Part shown: positions 25,797 to 33,986 of the stretch, one piece after another | Numbering within the stretch: position 1 is the first letter of the stretch | Layout: each line of letters opens with the position of its first letter | From: WQXF01 sp031552825 | GTDB lineage: Bacteria; Bacillota; Clostridia; Christensenellales; Aristaeellaceae | Length of the DNA: 64,000 nt | Reading direction: 5' to 3' | Assembly: GCA_031552825.1 (NCBI GenBank) | Contig: JAVBMD010000016.1 | Coordinates: forward strand, 1-64,000 | Program-made: the position numbers and the translations under genes | Notes under the pieces: model-generated | What the model was told of the DNA's origin: nothing | Database searches by the model: none | Seen by the model: only the letters and a program-made list of their open reading frames with translations

Positions 25797-27926
25797 TCAG
25801 TTCGCCTTGAATTCCACTTCCACCACGCTGCCCGGCGGGGCAAATTCTCCGGCTGCGGGCTTCTGCTGTGCCGCAATTCCGGTGCCTTGGATATATAAAT
25901 CGAATCCTCTGGCTCTGAGCACGCGGTTTGCCTCCACGATGGAGAGCCCGCGAACGTCGGGCACCGAGAGGTAATCTTCGGCGGTAAGCGGCTCCTGTCC
26001 GCTGACGTACAACATCACCAGCGAGCCTGCGGTCATCTCCGCTCCGGGCGGCGGCATCTGCCCTTGTACGGTTTGTTCTTCCCCATCCACCAGCCAAGTC
26101 AGGCCGATTTCCTTGAGCAGCTTTGCGGCCTCGGTCACCGTCATGCCGCGCATATCCGGCACCGTAACCTCCGGCTTCGCTGTGGCGCCTGCCTCGGGCG
26201 ACGCCTGGACCCCCAGATAGACCAACGTATCCTCCATGATCTGTTTTGCAAAGGGCGCCGCGGTGGTTCCGCCGTAGTCCGGCAGCACCGCCGCCTCGTC
26301 GACGATCACAAGGATCGCAAACTTTGGGTTATCGGCGGGAGCAAAGCCCAGAAAGGAACCGATATGTACATCGCGCACGATCTTTCCTTCCTTGTACACC
26401 TGCGCGGTACCGGTCTTGCCTCCAACTTTATAACCTTCGACGGCGGCGTTTCTTCCTCCTCCCTCGGCGACGACACTTTCGAGAAGCGTTCGCATGATGG
26501 CCGAGGTTTCCGGCTTGATGGGCGTCGATATGACGCGCGGTTGCGTGCGCTCGAGCACCGTACCGTCCTGCGCCAGCACCTCCTTGACGATGTACGGGCG
26601 CATCAGCTTGCCGCCGTTGACCACCGCGCAGGCCGCGTTAAGCAACTGAATCGGCGTGACGGCTACGCTCTGGCCGAAGCCGATGCGCGCGAGGTCAACG
26701 TTCTTGACGTAGCGCTGATTGATGAGCAACCCGCTGCCCTCGCCCGGCAGATCGAGCCCGGTCGGCACGCCCAGTCCGAAGGCTCGCAGATACCGGTAAA
26801 ACCGCTCGGTGCCCAGCCGCAAGCCCAGCTCCACGAATACCGGGTTGCACGAGTTTTGCAGCGCTTTTTGCATGGTCTCCGCCTTGTGCGCCGCGCCCCA
26901 GCAACGGATGGTATCGCCATCCACCTTGATCTTGCCGGAGCAGTAGAAGCCCTCGCCGGGATGGGTTGCGCCGCAGTCCAGCGCGGCAGCTGTGGTCAGG
27001 ATTTTAAAGGTAGAGCCGGGCTCATACACGTCGCTGATGGTTTGGATGCGCATCAGCGATTTCAGCGCCTCCACATCGTCTCGCGGCGGGTCGTTGGGAT
27101 CATAGTCCGGTTTGATGCCCATCGCCAAGATTTCGCCGCTTTGCACATCCATCACGAGCGCCTGCACGCGCAAGGCCTTGTTGACCTCGATACACTGGCG
27201 CATCGCCTTCTCCACGAAGCTCTGGATGTCCCGGTCGATGGTCAAGCGCAGGTTATCCCCCTGCACCGGCGGAACGTACTCGCTCTCCCCGTCAGCAAGC
27301 TGTCTGGCTCTCGCGTCTACCTCACTGACAATTTTTCCTGGTTGTCCGCCTAAATATGCTTCAAAAAGCTGTTCCAGCCCGGATTGGCCTACGCTATCGA
27401 CATTGGTCAGCCCCAAAGCTTGGGTCAAAAACGCTCCATTCGGGTACCAGCGCCGCGTGTCCTCATCAAACGTCAACCCGAGCAGCGCCTGGTTTTCTTT
27501 GTAGGGCGACTGCTCGCGCAGGGCGCGGATCTTGTCCACCTGTTCGCGGGGCACCTGCCGCTTGAGGATCGCCGACGCCTTGCCCTTATCGGCGATCTTG
27601 GCGAGTACGTCGTTCGGCTCCAGCCCCAAAAGCTCCTGCATCGCCTTTGCCAGCCCGTCCGGATTTTTTACCTGCCTCGGGTTGACGCATACGATGTATG
27701 CCGTGGTGCTTTGCGCAAGCAGTTGCCCGTTTCGATCATAGATACTGCCGCGCTGCGCGGCCACCGCGCCGCTGCGCGTCCACTGCCGGACGCCGATGCG
27801 CGTCAACTCCTCGGCGCGAAGCACCTGCAAGCTGAACAGGCGGCCTACCAGAATAAGAAAAAGGAGGCAGAAGCCACCCATCAGCCAGACCAAGCGCTTT
27901 CGTACGATCATGCCCGGCGATGTCAA
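25797..27926 (-). CDS. spoVD: class B PBP with PASTA domains, SpoVD/FtsI type
   Basis: Monofunctional DD-transpeptidase paired with a SEDS polymerase. The 709-residue protein has a membrane anchor (about 11-31), the dimerisation domain starting RGSIYDRNGQLLA, then STFK (S305, K308), SCN (359-361) and KTGT (504-507), and two C-terminal PASTA repeats (about 577-640 and 648-709). PASTA repeats are typical of Bacillus Pbp2B/SpoVD. TTG start at 27926 with GGGAGGG seven bases upstream. I cannot separate a vegetative (Pbp2B/FtsI) from a spore-cortex (SpoVD) role; only one such gene is in this cluster, so it probably serves vegetative septation. Confidence 0.9.
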   Translation of the reverse strand: MTSPGMIVRKRLVWLMGGFCLLFLILVGRLFSLQVLRAEELTRIGVRQWTRSGAVAAQRGSIYDRNGQLLAQSTTAYIVCVNPRQVKNPDGLAKAMQELLGLEPNDVLAKIADKGKASAILKRQVPREQVDKIRALREQSPYKENQALLGLTFDEDTRRWYPNGAFLTQALGLTNVDSVGQSGLEQLFEAYLGGQPGKIVSEVDARARQLADGESEYVPPVQGDNLRLTIDRDIQSFVEKAMRQCIEVNKALRVQALVMDVQSGEILAMGIKPDYDPNDPPRDDVEALKSLMRIQTISDVYEPGSTFKILTTAAALDCGATHPGEGFYCSGKIKVDGDTIRCWGAAHKAETMQKALQNSCNPVFVELGLRLGTERFYRYLRAFGLGVPTGLDLPGEGSGLLINQRYVKNVDLARIGFGQSVAVTPIQLLNAACAVVNGGKLMRPYIVKEVLAQDGTVLERTQPRVISTPIKPETSAIMRTLLESVVAEGGGRNAAVEGYKVGGKTGTAQVYKEGKIVRDVHIGSFLGFAPADNPKFAILVIVDEAAVLPDYGGTTAAPFAKQIMEDTLVYLGVQASPEAGATAKPEVTVPDMRGMTVTEAAKLLKEIGLTWLVDGEEQTVQGQMPPPGAEMTAGSLVMLYVSGQEPLTAEDYLSVPDVRGLSIVEANRVLRARGFDLYIQGTGIAAQQKPAAGEFAPPGSVVEVEFKAN

Positions 27927-27949
27927 CTCAATCCCTCCCCCTTCGCGAA

Positions 27950-28486
27950 TCAGATGCGGATAACCCGCAAGAGATTCGCCAACATTGCTAAAAACCCACC
28001 TTCCTCTGTTTGTATCTTTTGTACTTCCGCAGCCGGACCGTTGGGCCGCGTATCGGGCATGCTCACTTTGCGAATGTCCTCAGGACGAATGCGCGACATA
28101 TGCAGCGTATTGACTGCGTAATTGCGGATCTGCTCGCCATCGGTGCTTGCGGAGAGCTGCATCTCCAGTGCGTGATTGGCGTCGTTCTGCGCTCGGATTT
28201 CGCTCTGCACCTGCGCGATCTGCTTTTGCAGATTGCCGCTTACGACGCGCTTGCTGATAGAAATGCCGCACAGCAGCGAGAAGATTACTCCCAGCATGAC
28301 CAGCATCGTCAGGGCACGCACGCCGCTTTGCCGTCTCCTGCGCGGCGCGGGCGGCCGGCTTCGCTGCATCGGCTGCTCGTAGCGCGCCCCGCGCTCCAGC
28401 TCTTCGCTATAGCGCGGATAAGCCAGCGCGGACGAACCAACAACCCCATACGCACTGCGTTGTGTGCGGTAGCGCGTTCCCGCCAT
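27950..28486 (-). CDS. ftsL: FtsL-like divisome protein
   Basis: Small bitopic protein of 178 residues. The N-terminus is a long basic, Arg/Pro-rich cytoplasmic stretch (about 1-57), followed by one membrane segment (about 58-78) and a coiled coil (SGNLQKQIAQVQSEIRAQND region). The C-terminal segment includes YAVNTLHMSRIRPEDIRKV. This architecture and the place between mraZ and the class B PBP identify FtsL. Start ATG 28486 behind AAGGGGG. The cytoplasmic tail is longer than in most FtsL proteins. Confidence 0.82.
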   Translation of the reverse strand: MAGTRYRTQRSAYGVVGSSALAYPRYSEELERGARYEQPMQRSRPPAPRRRRQSGVRALTMLVMLGVIFSLLCGISISKRVVSGNLQKQIAQVQSEIRAQNDANHALEMQLSASTDGEQIRNYAVNTLHMSRIRPEDIRKVSMPDTRPNGPAAEVQKIQTEEGGFLAMLANLLRVIRI

Positions 28487-28520
28487 AGCGTATTCCCCCT
28501 TCTTTTTCGCTAGAACCAGC

Positions 28521-28961
28521 TCAATACTTCTCTTCCATATGTGCCAGCAGCGCTTCGATGCTGTTTCTGGCCTGCTGCTCGCTCTCGGCGTGTACCTTGG
28601 CATCCCAGATCTCGATGGTCTCGGTCATACCGACAAACACCAACTCTTTTTCGATGCCGATCAAGTTGCGCAGCTTCAGGGGCAGCAGTACGCGCCCTTG
28701 CGCATCCATTGTGTTGCCGGTGAAAGCGTTGCCGTTAAAAAAACGCTTGTACTCCATGCCTAGTTTGTCGGTAGCGCTGATGCGCGAAAGGCGATTCTTC
28801 ACCTGCTCCCACTGCTCCAGCGGATAAAGCGCAATGGCGCTCGCCGAACCGTTCAGCGCGATGGTGAAGTTCTCACCCAGCCCCTCTCGCAAAGGCATCG
28901 GGATGATGACACGACCCTTGCTATCCAAACCATGTTCATAGGAACCGGCAAAATCGGTCAT
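28521..28961 (-). CDS. mraZ: transcriptional regulator MraZ
   Basis: AbrB-fold DNA-binding protein that controls the dcw operon. The 146-residue protein has two MraZ repeats, each with a DxxGR core: LDSKGRVIIPMPLREGL (about 11-27) and MDAQGRVLLPLKLRNLIG (about 87-104). Start ATG 28961 after GAGGGGGTG. MraZ boxes lie upstream at 29028-29062, so autoregulation is likely. The next gene is ftsL; the rsmH (mraW) gene normally between them is missing. Confidence 0.94.
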   Translation of the reverse strand: MTDFAGSYEHGLDSKGRVIIPMPLREGLGENFTIALNGSASAIALYPLEQWEQVKNRLSRISATDKLGMEYKRFFNGNAFTGNTMDAQGRVLLPLKLRNLIGIEKELVFVGMTETIEIWDAKVHAESEQQARNSIEALLAHMEEKY

Positions 28962-29027
28962 GTCGTCACCCCCTCGCTGCATAATTTCCGGATTCGACCA
29001 CGAAATTGGGCTTTTGAAGCATTTTTG

Positions 29028-29062
29028 CTCCACTAATCACATTTATACACCACTTGTCTCCA
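29028..29062 (-). promoter_or_regulatory. mraZ: MraZ box array (operator)
   Basis: On the minus strand TGGAG (29062-29058), TGGTG (29052-29048), a degenerate ATGTG (29042-29038) and TGGAG (29032-29028), all in 10-base register. This matches the TGGNN-N5 repeat arrangement known for MraZ operators. The first two boxes fall inside the promoter spacer. Confidence 0.65.
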
Positions 29063-29070
29063 CTTTTCAA
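29042..29070 (-). promoter_or_regulatory. sigma-A-type promoter of the dcw operon
   Basis: Minus strand TTGAAA, 17 bases, TATAAA. The spacer carries two MraZ boxes, so bound MraZ would directly block RNA polymerase. About 80 bases upstream of mraZ. Confidence 0.6.
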
Positions 29071-29352
29071 TACTCGTTGAGCGAAAACTTCTCACAAGAA
29101 TATGAAAAATATATTAAAAAGCGCTTCATAATTCCAAATTCGATGCTTACATGAACAGAACAAGAACATATGTTCCCTTATTTGAACATCCTTGATTTTC
29201 AAGGAATTTTTGATTTGTCTGCAAATAAACATGTGCAACATTCGGTGTAACACAAGCGATTGTGGTCGAAACACTTTTATGACACAAGAGAATGCGTTAT
29301 TGCAACTCCATCACCATTTTTCGTGATGTTTTATATATTTCAAAATGTGCAT
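29071..29352. other. AT-rich gene-free region upstream of the dcw operon
   Basis: No convincing gene on either strand; the longest frame is a 60-residue low-complexity reading. It is visibly AT-richer than the flanking genes. It holds a LexA-like palindrome (29164-29175), an adjacent 6-base inverted repeat (CCTTGA / TCAAGG near 29190-29205) and several GAAC/GTTC half sites. Confidence 0.6.
29164..29175. promoter_or_regulatory. LexA/DinR-like box
   Basis: Perfect palindrome GAACATATGTTC. In its 14-base context it matches the Bacillus LexA consensus CGAACRNRYGTTYC at 13 positions on the plus strand. It lies about 95 bases upstream of the mraZ promoter and about 200 bases before mraZ. Function is inferred. 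Confidence 0.4.
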
Positions 29353-29386
29353 AAAAAAAGGAATATGCATTTTTCTGCATATTCCT
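29353..29386 (-). terminator. intrinsic terminator after the metallophosphoesterase gene
   Basis: Perfect 11-base stem AGGAATATGCA / TGCATATTCCT (29359-29369 with 29376-29386) followed on the minus strand by seven T. Confidence 0.8.
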
Positions 29387-29400
29387 GTCAGTTTTTTTGA

Positions 29401-30117
29401 TTATCTTGACGGTTCGCCCTCGGCCTCCTGTAGATCCAGCAGGCGAAAACCTAGCCCGTCGCAGGAGACTTGATGGATAAACACGCCCCCGCGCCTCCCG
29501 GTCATCGCATGTCGCAGTCCTGCGCCGTGCAGATGGCCATACACCAGCCGAACCGCGCCACTCTCCTCCACCAGGCGCAGGAAATCCGATGTTCCCTGCG
29601 GCTCCGGCGCGGGCGGGTAGTGCATCAGCACCGTCAGCGGCAGATCGGGCGCCACGCGCCGCGCCGCGTTGAGCGTCATCTCCATGCGCAACACCTCGCG
29701 GGCATAGATGCGTGCGTCATCCTCCGGAAGCGGCGTATCGCCGGGGCAAATCCAGCCGCGCGTACCGCAGAACACCTGCCCATCCAGCACCAACGCATCG
29801 TTTTGCAAGGCGTACATGCCGGGCGGCAACTCCGCGCGCACCCGGCCGATGGCGCTCCACCAGTAATCGTGATTACCTCGCAGCAAAATCTTTCGCCCCG
29901 GCAATTCCCCGATGGCCAGCAGATCCGCCTTGGCCTGCTCCAGCTGCATCGCCCAAGATATGTCGCCGGGGATCAGCACCACATCCTCCGGCGCGACGCG
30001 CATGCGCCAATCCGCACTGATGCGCTCAAAATGGTTCTCCCAATGCGCACCGAACACATCCATCGGCTTCACGTCGCCCCCGGGCAGGTGCAAATCCCCG
30101 ATCGCAAATACCTTCAT
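29401..30117 (-). CDS. calcineurin-like metallophosphoesterase
   Basis: Predicted cytoplasmic dimetal phosphoesterase of unknown substrate. The 238-residue protein shows the family blocks in order: GDLHL (D-x-H), the PGDISW block (GD), LRGNHDYWW (GNHD), a later histidine in LMHYPPAPEP, and YGHLHG (GHxH). I use the ATG at 30117 because the protein then begins MKVFAIGDLHL like its relatives. ATG 30126 and TTG 30132 are alternatives, and none has a clear binding site. It follows the zinc-ribbon gene by a few bases, so the two probably form an operon. Confidence 0.85.
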   Translation of the reverse strand: MKVFAIGDLHLPGGDVKPMDVFGAHWENHFERISADWRMRVAPEDVVLIPGDISWAMQLEQAKADLLAIGELPGRKILLRGNHDYWWSAIGRVRAELPPGMYALQNDALVLDGQVFCGTRGWICPGDTPLPEDDARIYAREVLRMEMTLNAARRVAPDLPLTVLMHYPPAPEPQGTSDFLRLVEESGAVRLVYGHLHGAGLRHAMTGRRGGVFIHQVSCDGLGFRLLDLQEAEGEPSR

Positions 30118-30144
30118 GTTTTTCATGCGCAATGCGGCATACCG

Positions 30145-30549
30145 CTATTCCTCATCCCGCTCCTCGTCGTCCTCTTCGGACTCTTCTTCCTCCAGCGCTT
30201 CCTGCAAAGAAAGCTCACGGGAAATTTCGCCGAATTCTCGCGGCGGAATATCTGCCTCGATATCGAGGGCAATCTCATCCATATTGCTGGCCGCACCGAG
30301 CTCCAACGCCGCATCCTCGGTAGGCGCAGTCTCTTCCTGTACGGCGGTTTCGTTGCTCTTGCCGATCTCCTTGAGGCAGAACAAGCACAAATCTTTGCCC
30401 GGATATACGGGATTCTCACCGCAAACCGAACAAAGCTCAAAAAACTCGTCCTTGGCCTCGCCCTTCACTTCGCGCTTGCAGACCGAGCAATACTGTTCAT
30501 CATCCTGCATGTAATTGAGTTCGCAACGCGGGCATTTCACAAATCCCAT
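30145..30549 (-). CDS. zinc-ribbon protein with acidic tail
   Basis: Hypothetical protein of 134 residues. The N-terminal half carries three Cys pairs (VKCPRC, QYCSVC, LCSVC) and a fourth (LCLFC), enough for two zinc ribbons. The C-terminal half is strongly acidic and ends in a run of Glu and Asp. Start ATG 30549 behind GGGAGG. No enzyme motif seen. Such proteins may bind nucleic acid or protein; nothing here decides. Confidence 0.7.
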   Translation of the reverse strand: MGFVKCPRCELNYMQDDEQYCSVCKREVKGEAKDEFFELCSVCGENPVYPGKDLCLFCLKEIGKSNETAVQEETAPTEDAALELGAASNMDEIALDIEADIPPREFGEISRELSLQEALEEEESEEDDEERDEE

Positions 30550-30729
30550 GTGGTAGCCTCCCTGGTTCAGTTCGATAAGTTTCCGAGCCATTATGCCCGG
30601 CTGGAACGCTGGCTATTATTCCCTTGGTAAGCGGTTTCCATAATCATTGCCAAGTTATTGCACACGTGTTACGATCTGGTGGCACTGGTGCTGTCACACA
30701 AATATTCCACTCTGAGGAGGGAACCCCAC

Positions 30730-31485
30730 ATGACGACCAAACATGGGAAAATCGCGTTGTTTGTAGCCTGCTGCCTGATTACGCTGTGCGGATGCAGCGC
30801 CCTAGCGGATGGATTGAGGATAACCTCCCAATTCGGCAATGGCAACGTATGGCCCTATCGCCAAGCTACGCCCTGCAACCGCGCGGGAAACACCAACGCT
30901 TGCGGTCAATCCGCCGCCGCCTGCGGCACTTCATCCTGCGGGAAAACCTGCGGAAACGCCGCGTCCTGCGCGAAGGGAAATTGCTCCACCGGCAGCTGCG
31001 GCACTTGCACAAAGCGCGGCTGCTGCAAGACCAATCAGCAGCAAAACACCCCCGCCAAGCCCACAACGCCGCCCACGACTGACGGTCATTATACTATAGG
31101 TTCCGCCAGTGCGCAAGAGCAAGAAGCTTGGAAATATATCAATCAAGATCGCCAGCGCGATGGGCTTGCCGCGCTGCCGCTGGACGAGAGCCTTTGCGCT
31201 TTGGCGCGCATGAAATCGCAGGATATGCTGACCAATCGCTATTTCGCGCACACCTCTCCCACGTTGGGCGATGCCGCCACCATGCTGCGCAGCTATGGCT
31301 ACCGCTTTAGCTCCGTTGGCGAAAACATCGCGCGCTACGGCACAGTGGCCAAGGCGCACGTCGGCCTGATGAACAGCGACGGCCATCGCCGCAACATTCT
31401 CAGCTCCAGCTGGACCCGCGTCGGCATCGGCGTCGTACAGGATTCGAATGGCTTTGTGTATATAACGCAGCTCTTTGCTCGTTAA
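30730..31485 (+). CDS. secreted CAP-domain protein with Cys-rich segment
   Basis: 251-residue exported protein. The signal peptide (about 5-26) contains LCGC, which could be a lipobox, so it may be a lipoprotein. Residues 50-105 are extremely rich in Cys, Gly and Ser (for example CGTSSCGKTCGN, CSTGSCGTCTKRGCC). The C-terminal CAP/SCP domain (about 130-251) shows the family blocks NQDRQRDGLAALPLDESLCALARMKS (in part), YFAHTSPT, VGENIARY, SDGHRRNILSSSWTRVGIGV. CAP proteins such as YkwD occur in spore and wall contexts in Firmicutes. The ATG at 30730 follows GAGGAGGGA. Terminator at 31512-31540. Confidence 0.85.
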   Translation: MTTKHGKIALFVACCLITLCGCSALADGLRITSQFGNGNVWPYRQATPCNRAGNTNACGQSAAACGTSSCGKTCGNAASCAKGNCSTGSCGTCTKRGCCKTNQQQNTPAKPTTPPTTDGHYTIGSASAQEQEAWKYINQDRQRDGLAALPLDESLCALARMKSQDMLTNRYFAHTSPTLGDAATMLRSYGYRFSSVGENIARYGTVAKAHVGLMNSDGHRRNILSSSWTRVGIGVVQDSNGFVYITQLFAR

Positions 31486-31511
31486 TTCCATCCATTCCCA
31501 ACGGTTTCAAA

Positions 31512-31540
31512 AAAAGGGAGGGCGAAGGCTCTCCCTTTTA
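31512..31540. terminator. bidirectional terminator after the CAP gene
   Basis: AAAAGGGAG / CTCCCTTTT with a 10-base loop, A run on the left and T run on the right. Serves the CAP gene and, if real, the small convergent gene at 31544. Confidence 0.65.
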
Positions 31541-31543
31541 TGT

Positions 31544-31813
31544 TTAGCGCCACGTATCGCGCAGCACCGCGCGCAACGCCGCCTGCCCCATGCTAACGCC
31601 AACCCGCGCCGTGTTGGCCGTGGCAGCGCGCGGCAACGGCGCCTCCTCCATCGCGTGGCTCAACACATGCTGTTCGTTTGCCTCCGGCCATACCCTTCGC
31701 AGTGCGTCCAACATGCCGGTTTGGCGTTTTTCATGCCGCACGGGTTCTAATGCTTGCAAAGTAATCGCTTCTAAAGGCAGACGTGCCGGTCTGCTCCAAT
31801 CTTCAATCGCCAC
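31544..31813 (-). CDS. small hypothetical protein
   Basis: Possible 89-residue protein starting at GTG 31813, which has AGGGGGTG seven bases upstream. The sequence is hydrophilic with no motif I recognise. Support is only the binding site, the flanking bidirectional terminator and an otherwise empty gap. It could be spurious. Confidence 0.35.
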   Translation of the reverse strand: MAIEDWSRPARLPLEAITLQALEPVRHEKRQTGMLDALRRVWPEANEQHVLSHAMEEAPLPRAATANTARVGVSMGQAALRAVLRDTWR

Positions 31814-31952
31814 TTGGATGCACCCCCTGTTTGACTGACCCCAGGACGCCCGGCGCCCGTCTTGGTGCATCCTATGAGGTTCTCCCTCTTTCGGTGCGAA
31901 GCTGCCCTTTCCTTGTCAGGCGAGATTGCTTGAAATTTTTTCAAAATTTTGC

Positions 31953-31981
31953 TTGACAGAACGGCAATGCTGTATTATTGT
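31953..31981 (+). promoter_or_regulatory. sigma-A-type promoter of the GntR/ABC operon
   Basis: Consensus TTGACA, 17 bases, TATTGT, 41 bases before the regulator start codon. Confidence 0.6.
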
Positions 31982-31986
31982 ATTAC

Positions 31987-31998
31987 TGTACTAGTACA
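31987..31998. promoter_or_regulatory. palindromic operator at the GntR/ABC transcription start
   Basis: Perfect 12-base palindrome TGTACTAGTACA lying at about the expected start of transcription. A good candidate for the site bound by the operon's own GntR regulator. Confidence 0.55.
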
Positions 31999-32022
31999 TT
32001 TGCGAAAGGAGGGGATCCATGC

Positions 32023-32424
32023 ATGCCCTGGGAACTCGAAGGAGATCGCCCCATCTACCTTCAATTGCTCGAACAGCTTCAGCTGCGCATCCTTTGCGGG
32101 GTGTACAAGGCCGGTGACCGCCTGCCCTCGGTACGCGACTTGGCGGAAGAAGCCGCCGTGAACGCCAATACGATGCAACGCGCGCTGGCAGAGCTTGAGC
32201 AAGCGGAATTGGTTTATGCGCAGCGCACAGCCGGACGCTTCATTACAGAGGATCAACGCAAAATCAACGCTGTCCGCGCCAGCTTTGCGCGCAAACACGC
32301 TGCCGCCTATCTGGAAGGCATGCGCAAGCTGGGTTTCACTGACGAGGAAGCGTTGGGATTCCTGCGCGGCGAAGCTGACGCGCTAATCCCCCAAAAACAA
32401 AACACGACCGACAAGGAGGAGTAA
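32023..32424 (+). CDS. GntR family regulator (YtrA type)
   Basis: Short GntR repressor of 133 residues. The winged helix (about 8-75) begins DRPIYLQLLEQLQLRI and has the typical GVYKAGDRLPSVRDLAEEAAVNANTMQRAL helix-turn-helix (quoted in part from about residues 27-58). The effector region is very short, as in the YtrA subfamily, which regulates adjacent ABC exporters. ATG 32023 follows GGAGGGG. First gene of a three-gene operon with an ATP-binding protein and a permease. Probably autoregulated through the palindrome at 31987-31998. Confidence 0.88.
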   Translation: MPWELEGDRPIYLQLLEQLQLRILCGVYKAGDRLPSVRDLAEEAAVNANTMQRALAELEQAELVYAQRTAGRFITEDQRKINAVRASFARKHAAAYLEGMRKLGFTDEEALGFLRGEADALIPQKQNTTDKEE

Positions 32425-32425
32425 C

Positions 32426-33124
32426 ATGACGCCCATTCTGGAATGCAGCGGCCTCGTTAAGCGCTTTGGCAGCAAGCAGGCGCTGGCAGGCATCGATCTA
32501 ACGCTGGCGCCCGGCCGCATCATCGGCCTGCTCGGCCCGAACGGCAGCGGCAAAACCACGCTGATTAAACTGGCGAACGGTCTGCTCACCCCGACGACGG
32601 GGCGCATCCTCATCGATGGACAGGTGCCCGGCCCGGCGACCAAGCGCATCGTGTCCTTCCTGCCCGAGCGCACCTATCTGGCCGATTGGATGCGCGTGCG
32701 CGACGCGCTGGCCTTCTTCCGGGATTTTTATGAGGATTTCGACATCCGCAAGGCGGAGGACATGCTGCAGCGGCTGAACATATCCACTGCCGATCGCATC
32801 AAGACGCTGTCCAAAGGCACCAAGGAAAAGGTGCAACTGATCTTGGTGATGAGCCGGAACGCCAAGCTCTACCTGCTGGATGAACCGATCGGCGGCGTCG
32901 ACCCCGCGGCGCGCGACTACATCCTGAGCACCATTCTTTCCAATTACAACGAGCAGGGCACGGTTCTAATCTCCACACACCTGATCGCCGATGTGGAGCG
33001 CGTGCTGGACGAGGTGGTATTCATCCGCGAGGGGCAAATCCTGCGCACCGCCAAGGTCGACACTCTGCGCGAGGAGGAAGGCAAATCGGTGGATGCACTA
33101 TTCCGGGAGGTGTTCAAATGTTAG
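32426..33124 (+). CDS. ABC transporter ATP-binding protein
   Basis: 232-residue ATPase with Walker A GPNGSGKT (37-44), an unusual signature LSKGT in place of LSGGQ (about 127-131), and Walker B YLLDEPIGGVD. The degenerate signature is common in the YtrB/BcrA-like exporters paired with YtrA regulators. AAGGAGG precedes the ATG, and the stop overlaps the permease start. Confidence 0.9.
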   Translation: MTPILECSGLVKRFGSKQALAGIDLTLAPGRIIGLLGPNGSGKTTLIKLANGLLTPTTGRILIDGQVPGPATKRIVSFLPERTYLADWMRVRDALAFFRDFYEDFDIRKAEDMLQRLNISTADRIKTLSKGTKEKVQLILVMSRNAKLYLLDEPIGGVDPAARDYILSTILSNYNEQGTVLISTHLIADVERVLDEVVFIREGQILRTAKVDTLREEEGKSVDALFREVFKC

Positions 33125-33918
33125 CCAAACTTTTCAAGCACGAGTTTCAAGCCACCGGGCGCATCTTTTTGCCGCTCTACGGCCTGCTCTTTGTTCTCTC
33201 GCTGCTCAACAAATATCTCCCTACGTTGCGCTCTATCTCGTCGATTTTCAGTGGCATTCTTGTGGTTATCCCGATCATTCTCTGCGTCTGTCTCATCGTC
33301 GCGCTCAGCGCGATGACGCTGGTTGTGCTGGTTCAGCGCTTCTCCAAGAGCCTGCTCGGCGATGAAGGCTACCTCTACCATACGCTGCCGGTGCGCACGT
33401 GGCAGCACATCGTATGCAAGCTCGTTACCGCCGCGTTCTGGACGCTGCTCAATTCCTTAGTCATCACGCTGTCGGTGCTCTTCATGGCGACCGACGTCTC
33501 CTCGTGGGGCAGCCTTTGGAACGCCTTCCTAAACCTGCTGACCGTCGCCGGGGAATATATGGGTTCCAGCGGCATCGCTGCCTTCTGGAGCATTCTGCTG
33601 CTGATCTTCCTCACCGTGATCGAAAAGACGTTGATGATCTACGCTGGCATGGGCATCGGCCAGTGCTTTGCGCGGCGCAAGACGGCACTCTCGATCTGCG
33701 CGGTGGTCGCGCTGAACATCGCGGAGCAGGTCATTACCGTTCTGGTCGTCTCGCTGATCGCCCGAATTACGCGCGATACCAACTTCCTACACGATTTTTC
33801 CAACGGCGACGAGCTGAGATTCTTCCTGATTTTCTACAGCATTTTCGTCGCACTGTTCGGCGGAGTTTACGCCTACGTTGCCAATTGGACGCTAAAGAAG
33901 CATCTCAATCTAGCGTAA
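33118..33918 (+). CDS. ABC transporter permease
   Basis: 266-residue membrane protein with about six helices, starting MLAKLFKHEFQATGR as in bacitracin/antimicrobial-type ABC-2 permeases. It contains the FSKSLLGDEGYLYHTLPV segment typical of this permease group. It overlaps the ATPase gene by 7 bases. Substrate unknown; with a YtrA-type regulator, response to envelope stress or peptide antibiotics is the usual guess. Confidence 0.83.
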   Translation: MLAKLFKHEFQATGRIFLPLYGLLFVLSLLNKYLPTLRSISSIFSGILVVIPIILCVCLIVALSAMTLVVLVQRFSKSLLGDEGYLYHTLPVRTWQHIVCKLVTAAFWTLLNSLVITLSVLFMATDVSSWGSLWNAFLNLLTVAGEYMGSSGIAAFWSILLLIFLTVIEKTLMIYAGMGIGQCFARRKTALSICAVVALNIAEQVITVLVVSLIARITRDTNFLHDFSNGDELRFFLIFYSIFVALFGGVYAYVANWTLKKHLNLA

Positions 33919-33930
33919 TTCTCCCCTTAC

Positions 33931-33972
33931 ACACAAACGCCGCCACCCGCAATGGGTTGGCGGCGTTTGTGT
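33931..33972. terminator. terminator-like inverted repeat after the permease gene
   Basis: 14-base stem ACACAAACGCCGCC / GGCGGCGTTTGTGT with a 14-base loop, between two convergent genes. No strong T tract on either side. Confidence 0.55.
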
Positions 33973-33986
33973 ATGGGTAAGCGTAA

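Noticed and set aside
29092..29274. 60-codon frame next to the LexA-like box as an SOS division inhibitor (YneA-like)
   Set aside because: No LysM domain, no good start, composition unlike coding DNA.
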